Assembly (NCBI GenBank): GCA_900542045.1 | Contig: UQMI01000020.1 | Coordinates: forward strand, 1-57,302 | DNA length: 57,302 nt | Direction: 5' to 3' | From: an uncultured Blautia sp. | GTDB taxonomy: Bacteria; Bacillota; Clostridia; Lachnospirales; Lachnospiraceae | In this document: positions 25,467 through 35,000 of the stretch, piece after piece | Position numbering within the stretch: position 1 is the stretch's first letter | Layout of the letters: each line of letters starts with the position of its first letter | Made by a program: the position numbers and the translations under genes | The notes under the pieces: model-generated | What the model was told of the DNA's origin: nothing | What the model saw: the letters and a program-made list of their open reading frames with translations, nothing else | The model's database searches: none

Positions 25467-26179
25467 ATCTGTTCCCCTCCTTTATCCTGCCCTTTGGCTC
25501 TGTGTGCCGCCTTATGCACCAGATCTGATATTTTCCGGATCACCCATGGAAAAACCCGGATAAACAGCCAGCCAAACAGGACCAGCAGCAAAATTCCCAC
25601 TGCCAGCAGTAAAAATCCGATGCCGATTCCCACAAATCCAAGGGCAGGAGAAGAAAAGCATTCCACAATACCTGCGATCAGCACACCTACACCGCCGGCA
25701 AGAGCACCGACCATTCCGCCGGCCAGCCCCACAACAATCCCTGCAATCCCGCCCAGGATACCAACCAGAATCCCAAAGATTCCACCGCCTATACCCAGAA
25801 GGATCGGCGCCGCAAACACCGCCAGGATCACCAGCAAAATGATCGTGCCCTTATTATTGCGGCCGCCGGTGCGGTAACCTCTTCTGGCTCTCTCCGTCTG
25901 TCCATAGCGGTCTGGTACCTGAGATTCCTCTCTTGTACGCGGATCTTCATATCCATTTTCAGTATATTCCCCGTATTCCCGGCTGTTTTCTTCCAGATCC
26001 GCTTTGATAATGGCAGCCACCTTTCCCGGACTTCCCAGTTCCTGGATCACCCTGGACTCGTTCTCTTCTCCCGCATCATCAAAATAACTGTTGTAATATT
26101 CCAGCGCCTCCCTCCTCTCGCTTTCTGAGATATCCTGCAATAGGCGTTCCAGCTGCCTCATAAATTCCTCTCTGTTCAT
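25463..26179 (-). CDS. DUF1700-family membrane protein
   Basis: The 238-residue protein starts with the family-typical segment MNREEFMRQLERLLQDISE followed by EALEYYNSYFDDAGE. A hydrophilic linker follows (about 65-105). Then come several glycine-rich hydrophobic helices (about 108-215). Family members usually sit beside a PadR regulator and a DUF4097 protein, as here, and are thought to act in envelope-stress responses. It overlaps both neighbours by 4 bases (ATGA-type junctions), so translation is coupled. Confidence 0.9.
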   Translation of the reverse strand: MNREEFMRQLERLLQDISESERREALEYYNSYFDDAGEENESRVIQELGSPGKVAAIIKADLEENSREYGEYTENGYEDPRTREESQVPDRYGQTERARRGYRTGGRNNKGTIILLVILAVFAAPILLGIGGGIFGILVGILGGIAGIVVGLAGGMVGALAGGVGVLIAGIVECFSSPALGFVGIGIGFLLLAVGILLLVLFGWLFIRVFPWVIRKISDLVHKAAHRAKGQDKGGEQI

Positions 26180-26499
26180 ACCTCAATTCCTCCCTCAAAC
26201 ATCTTTGAAATCTTTGAAGAATAACTCTTCCATTCCGCCTTATACAGCTCCAACTGCGCTGCTCCCCGGTCTGTGATCCTGTAATATCTTCTGTTCCGGC
26301 CTCCATAATTCATATCATAGACCTCCAGACAGTCATCCTTCTGCAGTCTCCGCAGAACCGGATAAAGAGTGGATTCCGAAACCTCCAGAACCTGTCGCAC
26401 ATCCTGGGTGATCTTATAACCATAGGTTCCCTCTTTCTCCTTGGAAACTACAGCCAGAACAATCGCATCCAACAGGGCGGCACCTGTATTAAATACCAT
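26176..26499 (-). CDS. PadR-family transcriptional regulator
   Basis: The winged-helix repressor has about 107 residues, with the family segments LLDAIVLAVVSKEKEGTYGYKI and SESTLYPVLRRLQKDDCLEVYD, then the wing (GGRNRRYYRITDRG) and a short dimer helix. The start at 26499 was chosen because an AAGGTG site precedes it and the product then begins MVFNTGAALLDA like the family. Longer starts add an unrelated tail. It heads a tightly overlapping operon. The promoter contains two AT-rich palindromes suited to autorepression. Confidence 0.92.
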   Translation of the reverse strand: MVFNTGAALLDAIVLAVVSKEKEGTYGYKITQDVRQVLEVSESTLYPVLRRLQKDDCLEVYDMNYGGRNRRYYRITDRGAAQLELYKAEWKSYSSKISKMFEGGIEV

Positions 26500-26583
26500 C
26501 GTCTCACACCTTTCTTCTCCAAACTGTCCGTGCTTCGGATTCCCGGACAGCCATTCTCTGATTTCGAGCATCATTACATCGCA

Positions 26584-26652
26584 AATATTATTACTCTTTC
26601 AATAATATTATTTCTTGACTAATACTATATATCATATAATATTGTTTGTCAA
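26584..26652. promoter_or_regulatory. Interleaved divergent promoters and palindromes, padR / rsmF
   Basis: Minus strand: TTGACA (26647-26652), 17-base spacer, TATAGT (26624-26629), reading padR. Plus strand: TTGACT (26615-26620), 16-base spacer, TAATAT (26637-26642), reading toward rsmF. The two share DNA, so they must compete. A near-palindrome (26621-26643, AATACTATAT..ATATAATATT) covers both -10 regions. A perfect palindrome (AATATTATT, 26584-26592, with its complement at 26601-26609) lies just inside the padR transcript. PadR is the likely ligand. Confidence 0.65.
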
Positions 26653-26794
26653 CCTGTATGAAATATTTTCTGCAAAATTTACATTTCCTCTTTTTTCCCG
26701 CCCGGATTTTTTGTATACTGGTAGTCAGCTTAAGAAAGAATCCTGCACGGCTGGATTCTCTCTGTCAAACCATTTGAGAAAGGCTGGAATCCTC

Positions 26795-28174
26795 ATGAAC
26801 TCTCTGCCCCAGGAATTTTTAGACCGGATGAAAGATATGCTGAAAGATGAATACGGCGCGTTTCTGGAAAGCTATCAGCAGCCCAGGCAATATGGCCTGC
26901 GCGTGAATACCTTAAAGACCACCTGTGAAAAATTTCAGGAACAGGCGCCTTTTCCTGTTGTCCCTGTTCCCTGGATCACCAATGGATATTTCTATCCATC
27001 CCAGATCCGCCCCGCCAGACATGCCTTTTATCAGGCAGGACTTTATTATCTGCAGGAACCCAGCGCCATGACGCCTGCCGACCGTCTGGAGATCTGTCCC
27101 GGCGACTATGTGCTGGATCTGTGCGCCGCCCCCGGAGGAAAGGCCACTGAACTGGGCGCCCGTCTGAAGGGCGAAGGTCTTCTGGTGGCCAATGATATCA
27201 GCGCCTCCAGAGCCAGGGCCCTGCTGCGCAATCTGGAACTGTTCGGCATTTCCAATGCCTTTGTCACCAGCGAAGTACCTGCCAGACTGGCCCGCTCTTT
27301 TCCGGAATTTTTCCATAAGATCCTCCTGGATGCCCCCTGCTCCGGGGAAGGCATGTTCCGCAAAGAGCCGGAAGTAGCCGCAGCCTGGTATCCGGACAGG
27401 CCAAAGGAACTGGCCGCCATACAGCGGGACCTGGTACGTCAGGCCATTTCCATGCTGCGTCCGGGCGGACTGCTGCTCTATTCCACCTGTACTTTTTCTC
27501 CGGAGGAAAACGAGGGAACCATCTCCTGGCTGCTGGAGCAGTATCCGGAAATGGAAGTCCTGCCCATCGCCCCTTACTCCGGCTTTTCTCCCGGTGTTCC
27601 CCAATGGGGAAATGGAGATCCCAGACTTGCACAGGCTGTGCGCATCTGGCCCCATAAGATGGATGGCGAAGGCCATTTTCTCTGTCTTCTCCGCAAGCCG
27701 GGCGTCCTTACCTGGCCAGCCCCCACAGTCCGCACCAGACTGGACGCCGGCTCACGAAATATCTTACAGGAATTCTTCTCCGGACTGTCCTCCAAAATTC
27801 CGCTGGAGCGCACGGAAGTCCGGGGAGAAAAAGCCTATCTGCTGCCCCAGGCAGAATACCCGGTGAAAGGCATCCGCTTCCTGCGGAACGGCCTGTATCT
27901 GGGCGATGTGAAGAAAAACCGTTTTGAGCCCAGCCAGCAGCTGGCTCTGACCCTTCGGGATGACCAATGGCCATCGGTGCTGCATCTGGATCCGGAAGAA
28001 GAACGGATCTCCCGCTATCTGAAAGGAGAAACCCTCTCCCTTACTCCGGCAGAAGCCGAACACTGCCAGGGATGGACTCTGGTCTGCGCCGGCCGTTATC
28101 CTCTGGGATGGGGCAAGGCTGTGGGGCAGCTGCTGAAAAACAAATACCCGGCAGGCTGGCGGATACAGGGATAA
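26795..28174 (+). CDS. rsmF: RsmF-type rRNA cytosine-C5 methyltransferase (NOL1/NOP2/Sun family)
   Basis: The enzyme has about 459 residues, with an N-terminal RNA-binding region, a Rossmann methyltransferase domain (SAM-binding VLDLCAAPGGKATELGARLKG near residues 105-125; the PCSGEGMFRK catalytic cysteine motif; YSTCTFSPEENE with the second catalytic cysteine) and a C-terminal PUA-like domain (about 330-459). It would methylate cytosine in 16S rRNA. The frame stays open to 26615, but the ATG at 26795 begins MNSLPQEFLDRMKDML like the family. The leader between promoter and start contains a small hairpin (26737-26759). The last codons form the left arm of the terminator. Confidence 0.92.
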   Translation: MNSLPQEFLDRMKDMLKDEYGAFLESYQQPRQYGLRVNTLKTTCEKFQEQAPFPVVPVPWITNGYFYPSQIRPARHAFYQAGLYYLQEPSAMTPADRLEICPGDYVLDLCAAPGGKATELGARLKGEGLLVANDISASRARALLRNLELFGISNAFVTSEVPARLARSFPEFFHKILLDAPCSGEGMFRKEPEVAAAWYPDRPKELAAIQRDLVRQAISMLRPGGLLLYSTCTFSPEENEGTISWLLEQYPEMEVLPIAPYSGFSPGVPQWGNGDPRLAQAVRIWPHKMDGEGHFLCLLRKPGVLTWPAPTVRTRLDAGSRNILQEFFSGLSSKIPLERTEVRGEKAYLLPQAEYPVKGIRFLRNGLYLGDVKKNRFEPSQQLALTLRDDQWPSVLHLDPEEERISRYLKGETLSLTPAEAEHCQGWTLVCAGRYPLGWGKAVGQLLKNKYPAGWRIQG

Positions 28175-28203
28175 CCTGCATCCGCCCCTGCCGGGCTTTT
28201 TCT
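28147..28203 (+). terminator. rsmF terminator whose left arm is coding sequence
   Basis: CCCGGCAGG plus GGCGGAT (28147-28164, the last codons of rsmF) pairs with ATCCGCC plus CCTGCCGGG (28180-28195), followed by CTTTTTCTTT. The rsmF stop codon (28172-28174) is in the loop. Confidence 0.88.
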
Positions 28204-28205
28204 TT

Positions 28206-28320
28206 CTGCTGCTATTCCGGTATGGTTCTGCTCTACACTGCTGCCATTCCGGTATGGTTCTGCTCTGTACCGCTGCCGGTCCGGCCGATCTGCTCTGTAC
28301 CGTTTCTGCTCCGGTTCACA
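28206..28320 (-). repeat. Degenerate 30-32 bp tandem repeats between rsmF and addA
   Basis: Read on the minus strand, four units each open with GAGCAGA. Two (28206-28237 and 28238-28269) are nearly identical and contain CCATACCGGAAT. The next two (from 28270 and from 28300) are diverged. The array lies in the 3' region of addA, directly after its stop. No spacers or palindromes give it a known identity. Confidence 0.7.
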
Positions 28321-31300
28321 GCTGTTCCTCTGCCGGACCGTCTTCTACCGGCAGCACTTTTCCCAGTGTGAAAGAATAAATATAAATCTCTTTTACCTTT
28401 CTTCCGGTAAGCTTCCCCAGAGCCTGGGCATAGGAACGAAGCTGCACCTGATAGCGTTCTGTCAGTTCCCCTTCTCTTCCCGGAAAGACCTGATCTGTTT
28501 TATAATCCACCAGTACGATTTCTTCCCCTTCCAGAAAATAGGCATCAATGATTCCCTGGATCAGCACATCCTCTTCATCTGTCCACTGACGGTTCAGATC
28601 ACTGGCCGGACGAAGGAGCACAAAGGGCCGTTCCCGGAAAAGGCGTCCCTGCAGGGCGGCCTTTTTCATCCGCTGTCCCAGCGGAGAGGCAGCAAAATTC
28701 CAGATATCTCCGGTCTGTACACAGGCTGCCATAGTCTCGTCCAGTCTGCCGTCTTTTTCCATCTGCACCAGCTGTCTCCGGATGTCCTCCGGTTCTTCTA
28801 GCCTGCCATAATCCAAGCACTCCATGACCCGATGATAGACCGTTCCTCTGGCGGCTCCGGTGTATGCTTCCTGCTCCGCCTCCATGAACCGTGGAATCAG
28901 CGGCACCACATCCGGCTCAAAATAATACTCATAACTGTCCTCATCCTGTCTCTGGTGCTTCAGATCAGAGACACTGACCTTCACAGGGATCTCCCGCCGG
29001 TCTTCGTAGGGATACCGGTAGGAAAAACGCCGGGAAAGTTCCTGCAGCAGCGGCTCCTTGGGCTGTTCTCCGGCAATCTGCTGCAGCCGCTCTTTTGCCC
29101 TCGCGCCGGTCACCTGCCGTTCCACCTGCTGCACCACCAGATCTTCCCTGTGAAGAACAGTCATGTACATCCCGGGTCCGGACTGATACAGCGGATGGGA
29201 AGGATTGGAGACCCAGCCGTACGCGTCCAGTATTCCGGCAAAATCTCTGTGCCGCAGGACCGCAGGAAGAATCCAGTCCCAATAAGTCCTGACTTTGCTC
29301 AGCTTCATATAGGACAGCCGTTCCTCCGGGTCTGTCAGAAGATCCAGAGAGCCCTGTATTTTCTTATCCATGTTTTTCACGGTGCCTGTCAGAATCAGCT
29401 TCTCCTTTGCACGGGTCAGCGCCACATACAGCACCCGCAGCTCTTCTCCCAGATTTTCATCCCGTACCCGCAGCTTGATCACCTGCTTCAGCAGCGTAGG
29501 GATCCGGCTTCGGTATTCCGGATACACAGCATCGGCTCCGATCCCCAGTTCCGGATGGAGCACCAGAGCGCTGCGCTGCTCCTGGGTATTAAAATTTTTC
29601 CCCATTCCGGCCACGAACACCACCGGGAACTCCAGTCCCTTGCTCTTGTGGATACTCATAATCTCCACCATATTCGTTCCGTCTGTCACGCTGCCCTCAC
29701 CAAAATCCACCTGATAGGACTGCAGAGAATCAATGTACCGGATAAAATGAAACAGGCCCCGGTAGCTGGTCTTCACGTAGGCAGAGGCCTTTTCCACCAG
29801 CATATCCAGATTGGCAGCTCTTCCCTGACCCCCGGGCAGCGCACTGACATACTCCCGGTATCCGGTCTTTTCAAACACCTCCAGAATGAAAGCATGGATC
29901 GGCACATACGCGGCCTTCCGGCGCATTTCTTCCAGCAGTCCCAGAAAATCTTTCAGCTTATCCCGCAGAGCCGCATCACTGCCCTGTTCTGCATAAATCT
30001 CCACTGCCTGATAGACTGGTGTTTCCGGAATTTCCACCCGGATCTGGGCCAGCTCCTGGACGCTGCATCCCACCAGCGGCGAATGGAGCACTGCCGTATA
30101 GGGGATTTCCTGTCTGGGATTATCGCAGATCCGCAGAAAATTCAGGACCGTCACCACTTCCCGGGCAGAAAAATAGCCTGTCTTGGAAACGGCATATGCG
30201 GGGATTCCCTGGCTGACCAGCACTTCCGCAAAGGTATCGGCCCAGCCTTCCATGGTCCGCAGAAGAATCACGATATCGCCATACTCCACATTCCGGTAGG
30301 TTCCCGACGCCGGATCCAGGATCTGCTCCTTTCCCACGATCTGCCGGATCCGTCCGGCAATAGCCATGGCTTCCAGCTCCCGTTCACTCATGCCCGTCTG
30401 CAGACGCTCCTCATCTCCGGTCTCCACGAACATCAGCTCAGTCCGGGCAAATTCTTCCCGTTCTTTCGGCGGGAACACCGCCCCCGGGTTCAAGGCAGCA
30501 GCCTGGTCATATTCCACACCGCCCAGCTCTTCCCGCATGATCTGAAAGAACAGATAATTGACACTGTCCAGCACCTGGGCCCGGCTCCGGAAATTCCGGT
30601 GCAGGTCAATCCGCTGATCTCTGACGTCCGCATGCGCACCTGTTTTTCTGTCTTCTGCCGCAGACGCCAGGGCATACCGCTTCATCTTATCCATAAACAG
30701 TTCCGGCCTTGCCATACGGAAGCGATAGATACTCTGCTTCACGTCTCCCACCATGAACAGATTGTCCTGCTGTTTTGCCCATCCGGACACGGCATTCATC
30801 AGATATTCCTGCACCAGATTGCTGTCCTGGTACTCATCCACCATCACTTCCTCATAGCGCAGGGAAAGCTCCCGGGCAGCCTGGGTCAGCTTAATCTCCC
30901 CGCCTTCTTTTTTCAGGAGGATCTCCAGAGCAAAATGCTCCAGATCAGAGAAATCCAGTATGTTCTTCTCCCGTTTCCTGGCTGCATAGGTCTCCATAAA
31001 CTGCTTTGTCAGGGACACCAGCACATGGATGCATTCCCGGCAGTCGGCCATGGTGGCCCGGACCTCTTCCTCAGATACGGGAAAGAAATTTTCGCCCAAT
31101 TCAGCCAGAAGACTCTTCACCTGCTTCCGTCCTTCCTGGATCTGCTCCCTGCAGACTTCCGACACCAGCGGATCCTTTACCGGAGACAGCCGCAGAAAGG
31201 AGGGCTTCTCCAGAGCCTGCCACATATCGTCATACGCCCGCAGAGTCAGCAGTTCATCGATCAGTTCCAGATCCCCCAGCAGCGCCTTTTCATACATATA

Positions 31301-32032
31301 GGGGCCCGACGGTCCCAGCGCCAGAGCCAGATTTCTCTCTGTGATCTTCCGGGCTTCCAGCAGATATTTCTCCGCCTGATTCCATATCTCCCTCAGCCAG
31401 GGCGGGGTCTGCGCATTCTCCCCCTCCGGCAGGGTATAAGCGGCCTCCCATTCGTCCAGACTCTGTTCCGGCCAGGGATGGCTCATGGCAAAATCATACA
31501 GCTGCAGCAGCAGTTCTTCCAGACCTTCATCGGTCTTGCCGGCGCTGTAGCTTTCCACGAACCGGTCATAAGCCGGACTTTTTTCCTCGTAGCCGGCTTC
31601 GATCACTTCTCTGGCCACATCCCCCATCAGCAGACGGCATTCTCCCTGATCTGCCACCCGGTACCCCGGATCCAGATCCACCATATGAAAATAGTTCTGG
31701 ATCACATAGGCACAAAAGCCATGGATGGTGGTGATCTGCGCGTTATGGATCAGGGCTGCCTGCCGTGCCAGGCGCTCATCCTCCGGATGCTCTTCCAGCT
31801 TTGCCTCCAGAGCACCGGCCAGCCTGGTCCGCATCTCCCCTGCGGCTGCCCGGGTAAAGGTCATGATCAGAAGACGGTCAATGTCCACCGGATGCTCCGG
31901 GTCTGTCACCCGTTCCAGGATCCGCTCCACCAGCACCGCTGTCTTGCCGGATCCTGCCGCCGCGCTTACCAGAATGTTCCGGTCCCGCATTTCAATGACC
32001 TGCCGCTGCTCTTTTGTCCACTGTACTCCCAT
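28316..32032 (-). CDS. addA: ATP-dependent helicase/nuclease subunit A (AddA)
   Basis: The 1238-residue UvrD-like helicase with a C-terminal RecB-type nuclease works with AddB in double-strand-break resection and recombination. Walker A is AAAGSGKTAVLVERI (residues about 24-38). The DEYQDSN helicase motif II follows near 395. Motif V/VI segments include SIHKSKGLEFPVVFV and LYVALTRAKEKL. The nuclease active site is GIIDAYFLEGEEIVLVDYKTDQV near 1170. The ATG at 32032 overlaps the addB stop (TGATG) and is preceded by AGGAGG. A GTG just upstream is possible. Confidence 0.97.
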   Translation of the reverse strand: MGVQWTKEQRQVIEMRDRNILVSAAAGSGKTAVLVERILERVTDPEHPVDIDRLLIMTFTRAAAGEMRTRLAGALEAKLEEHPEDERLARQAALIHNAQITTIHGFCAYVIQNYFHMVDLDPGYRVADQGECRLLMGDVAREVIEAGYEEKSPAYDRFVESYSAGKTDEGLEELLLQLYDFAMSHPWPEQSLDEWEAAYTLPEGENAQTPPWLREIWNQAEKYLLEARKITERNLALALGPSGPYMYEKALLGDLELIDELLTLRAYDDMWQALEKPSFLRLSPVKDPLVSEVCREQIQEGRKQVKSLLAELGENFFPVSEEEVRATMADCRECIHVLVSLTKQFMETYAARKREKNILDFSDLEHFALEILLKKEGGEIKLTQAARELSLRYEEVMVDEYQDSNLVQEYLMNAVSGWAKQQDNLFMVGDVKQSIYRFRMARPELFMDKMKRYALASAAEDRKTGAHADVRDQRIDLHRNFRSRAQVLDSVNYLFFQIMREELGGVEYDQAAALNPGAVFPPKEREEFARTELMFVETGDEERLQTGMSERELEAMAIAGRIRQIVGKEQILDPASGTYRNVEYGDIVILLRTMEGWADTFAEVLVSQGIPAYAVSKTGYFSAREVVTVLNFLRICDNPRQEIPYTAVLHSPLVGCSVQELAQIRVEIPETPVYQAVEIYAEQGSDAALRDKLKDFLGLLEEMRRKAAYVPIHAFILEVFEKTGYREYVSALPGGQGRAANLDMLVEKASAYVKTSYRGLFHFIRYIDSLQSYQVDFGEGSVTDGTNMVEIMSIHKSKGLEFPVVFVAGMGKNFNTQEQRSALVLHPELGIGADAVYPEYRSRIPTLLKQVIKLRVRDENLGEELRVLYVALTRAKEKLILTGTVKNMDKKIQGSLDLLTDPEERLSYMKLSKVRTYWDWILPAVLRHRDFAGILDAYGWVSNPSHPLYQSGPGMYMTVLHREDLVVQQVERQVTGARAKERLQQIAGEQPKEPLLQELSRRFSYRYPYEDRREIPVKVSVSDLKHQRQDEDSYEYYFEPDVVPLIPRFMEAEQEAYTGAARGTVYHRVMECLDYGRLEEPEDIRRQLVQMEKDGRLDETMAACVQTGDIWNFAASPLGQRMKKAALQGRLFRERPFVLLRPASDLNRQWTDEEDVLIQGIIDAYFLEGEEIVLVDYKTDQVFPGREGELTERYQVQLRSYAQALGKLTGRKVKEIYIYSFTLGKVLPVEDGPAEEQL

Positions 32033-35000
32033 CACTCCACCTCCTTTTTCATGGCTTCCCAGATCTCCCGGTCTTCCAGCGGCCGCAGCCTGCGGTATTC
32101 ATAGCCGGGAATCTTCAGATCAAATCCGCACACAGAAGCGTACGGACAAAAGGTACATGCATTTTTGTCTTTCATCTGATAGGGCGCCGCTTCCGCCTCC
32201 CCGCGCAGGATCTGCTCCCGGAGCATCTCGATCTTCTGCCTGGTAAACTCTCCCAGCAGGGCAAACTGCTCCCTGGACGCCACAGAAGAGCCGGCGTAAA
32301 AAGTCCCGTCTTTTTTGAAGCGCACCGGAATGGTCTCACCGGTGGCATCCAGCAGTCGGGCCACCTCCGGCTGATCCAGCACCAGGCCGTTCATTTTCAG
32401 ATTTCCCAGCAGCTTCTTCTCCACTTCTTCCAGATCTTTCTGCTTCTTTGCCTGCAGCAGCGGATCTTTGGTATTGTAATAGAAAATCCCCGCCGGCCTG
32501 ACTTCCCGATCCTGGTACTTCTTCTGTTCCGCCTCCATGGCGCCGTTTAAATAAACCACCAGCTGCATCTGCAGCCCATAGTATAATTCCAGCAGATGGA
32601 AGGAGGTATTTCCTGTTTTGTAGTCAATGATCTTAACGTACACCGTGCCGTCTGTCTCACAGACGTCCACCCGGTCGATCCTTCCGCCTCCCACCGACAC
32701 TTCAAAGCCCTCAGGCACAAAATGGCCTCTGCAAAGCTGCTCCTGGAGCGCCCACAGGGTGCGCTTGAAGATCCGTTCGGTACGCTTCTTCATATACGCA
32801 TTTCTGGCAGAGCTCTCCAGGATCGTATTGCCGTAATCTTCCACAGCTGTTTCCAGGGCCTGCTCTGCAATACTCTCCCGCTGCTCTTCTGTCAGCTCTA
32901 CCCAGTTCAGGTTCCGTTTTTTCAGTTCTCTGGAAAACTGCTCCAGAGCACGGTGCATCAGATTTCCCATATCCATGGGACGGAACTCATATACAGCCCG
33001 CTCCCGCAGCCGCAGTCCGTACTGAATGAAATGGGCAAAGGCGCAGGCGGCAAATTTTTCCAGACGGGTGGCGCTGTAGGGCGAGATCTCACCGTAAAGC
33101 GCTTTCGCCACACTCTCCGTAATGGCGTCCCTGGGATTCTCATAAAAAGCTGCCTCGGTCAACTGTCTGGCGGCCTTTCCATAGACCGGATCTGTCTGGT
33201 ACCAGTGATACAGCGCCGTCCAGAGTGCATCCTCCGTCTCTCCTCCGGACTCTTTTACGGCTTCCAGTCCTTCCAGAAAATAGGAAAAGCTGCTCCTGGG
33301 ATGCTCCAGCCGTTCCAGAGTCTCCTGGCTTCCCGCCTCCTGTACAGAAAGGGACGGGAACAGTTTTTTCACCGCATTGATCAGATAGGCCGGAGAGAGC
33401 AGACCTCCTTCCGCATTTCCATGGCTGTAAGAAAGAATCAGCTGACGGGAAGGCCTGGTCAGATTCAGATACAGATAGAACCGCTGCATTCCGATCTGCT
33501 CCCGGGGACCGGGAGACAGTTCCATTCCCTTCTTCCCCAGCAGCTCCCGGTCTGTCTCTGAGAGAATGCCCCCGGATGACGTATCCTTGGGAATGCAGCC
33601 GTCATTCATTCCCACAAAAAACAGCACCTTCACATCTTTCAGACGGGTACGCTCCATATCTCCCACCAGGATCTGGTCTGCACTGGGCGGGATCAGCCCC
33701 ACAGTGGCCTGAGACAGCCCTGCTTCCAGCAGCTGCTGGTATTCCAGCAAAGTCATGGGCTCTTCCCCCAGAATGGCCACCATTTTATCCAGCAGTTCCA
33801 TGACAATCCCGTAAATCTGGGCGTACTCCTTTTCCATGGCCAGATTTCCCTCTCTGGCAAAAAGAAGCTCCTGCTGCTTTAACTTTTTCTGCATCTGGCC
33901 TTTCACCACAAACGCATACAGGGCTCTGGTCATGGACGCCACGGTTTTCTGCCTTCCCTGCCAGCCTTCCAGAAGCGGTTCAAATTCTTCCATGACCCGC
34001 CGGCGCATTTCATTGATCTCCAGGATCCGCTCCGATTCCATCCCCTGGTATACCCGTACCCAGGTCTCCTGCCACCGTTTTTTCCCCCGGATTCCCAGCG
34101 CAATCACATAATTTTCCAGTTCATCCACCTCTTCCCGGGTAAGGCTGCTCATCTGACAGCGCAGATAACGGAACACACTTTCATAGGAAAAATTGCGGAT
34201 ATACGCTTCTACTCCGGCACGGATATACTCCACAAAGGGGTTCATCAGCACCGAATGCTTTTCATCGATAAAACAGGGAATCCCCACTTTCTCAAAGGCC
34301 TGTCTGGCATAATTGCCGTATGAGGGCAGATCCCCGGTGATCACTGCGATCTCCCCGTAACGCAGCCCTTCGGTCCGCACCAGCTTCCGGATCCGTACTG
34401 CCACCTCTTCCATTTCCCGGAGAGGAGATCCTGCTGCAAACAGCTGAATTTCCTGCTGCTCCTGTGCAAACACCTGCTTTCTGCCGCGGAACAGATTCTT
34501 TTCCAGAAAATCCAGGGCCGGCGCCTGCTCAAACCGCCAGCGGCCCTCTGGTTTCAGCCAGATTGCATCCAGGATCGGCGTGCGGGTCTGCTCCGCCATC
34601 TGGCAGAGACTGTGTATGGTCTTCTTACTCAGGGCAAAAAGCCGGTAGCCCGGTTCTCTCCGGTAGGGATCTTCCCCGGCAGCCAGCGTCACGGTTACCT
34701 GCACCCGCTGGCACAGAGAGAGCATCCGCCGGATCACCTGATCCTGCACCGGCGTAAATCCGGTAAATCCATCCAGCACCGCCACACTGCCCCGCACCAG
34801 GGAAGATTCTTCCATGGTCTCACTGAGGACTTCCAGCACCTCTTCTCCGGTGAGATACCGGTCCCGAAGATAGGCCCGGTATCCCTGATACAGCTTTCTG
34901 ACATCTGCCAGCTTATAGGATAGCAGGCTGCTGTCCTCCTGCACCGTTTCCAATGTCTGCTCCAGCTGCTCCTCTTCCACCTGATACTGCATCAGCTCTG

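Noticed and set aside
28832..32104. A 1090-codon plus-strand open frame opposite addA, and similar long frames opposite valS (10576-12447) and nadE (37629-39185)
   Set aside because: They mirror well-identified minus-strand genes, have no ribosome sites or family motifs, and are low-complexity translations of the reverse strand.
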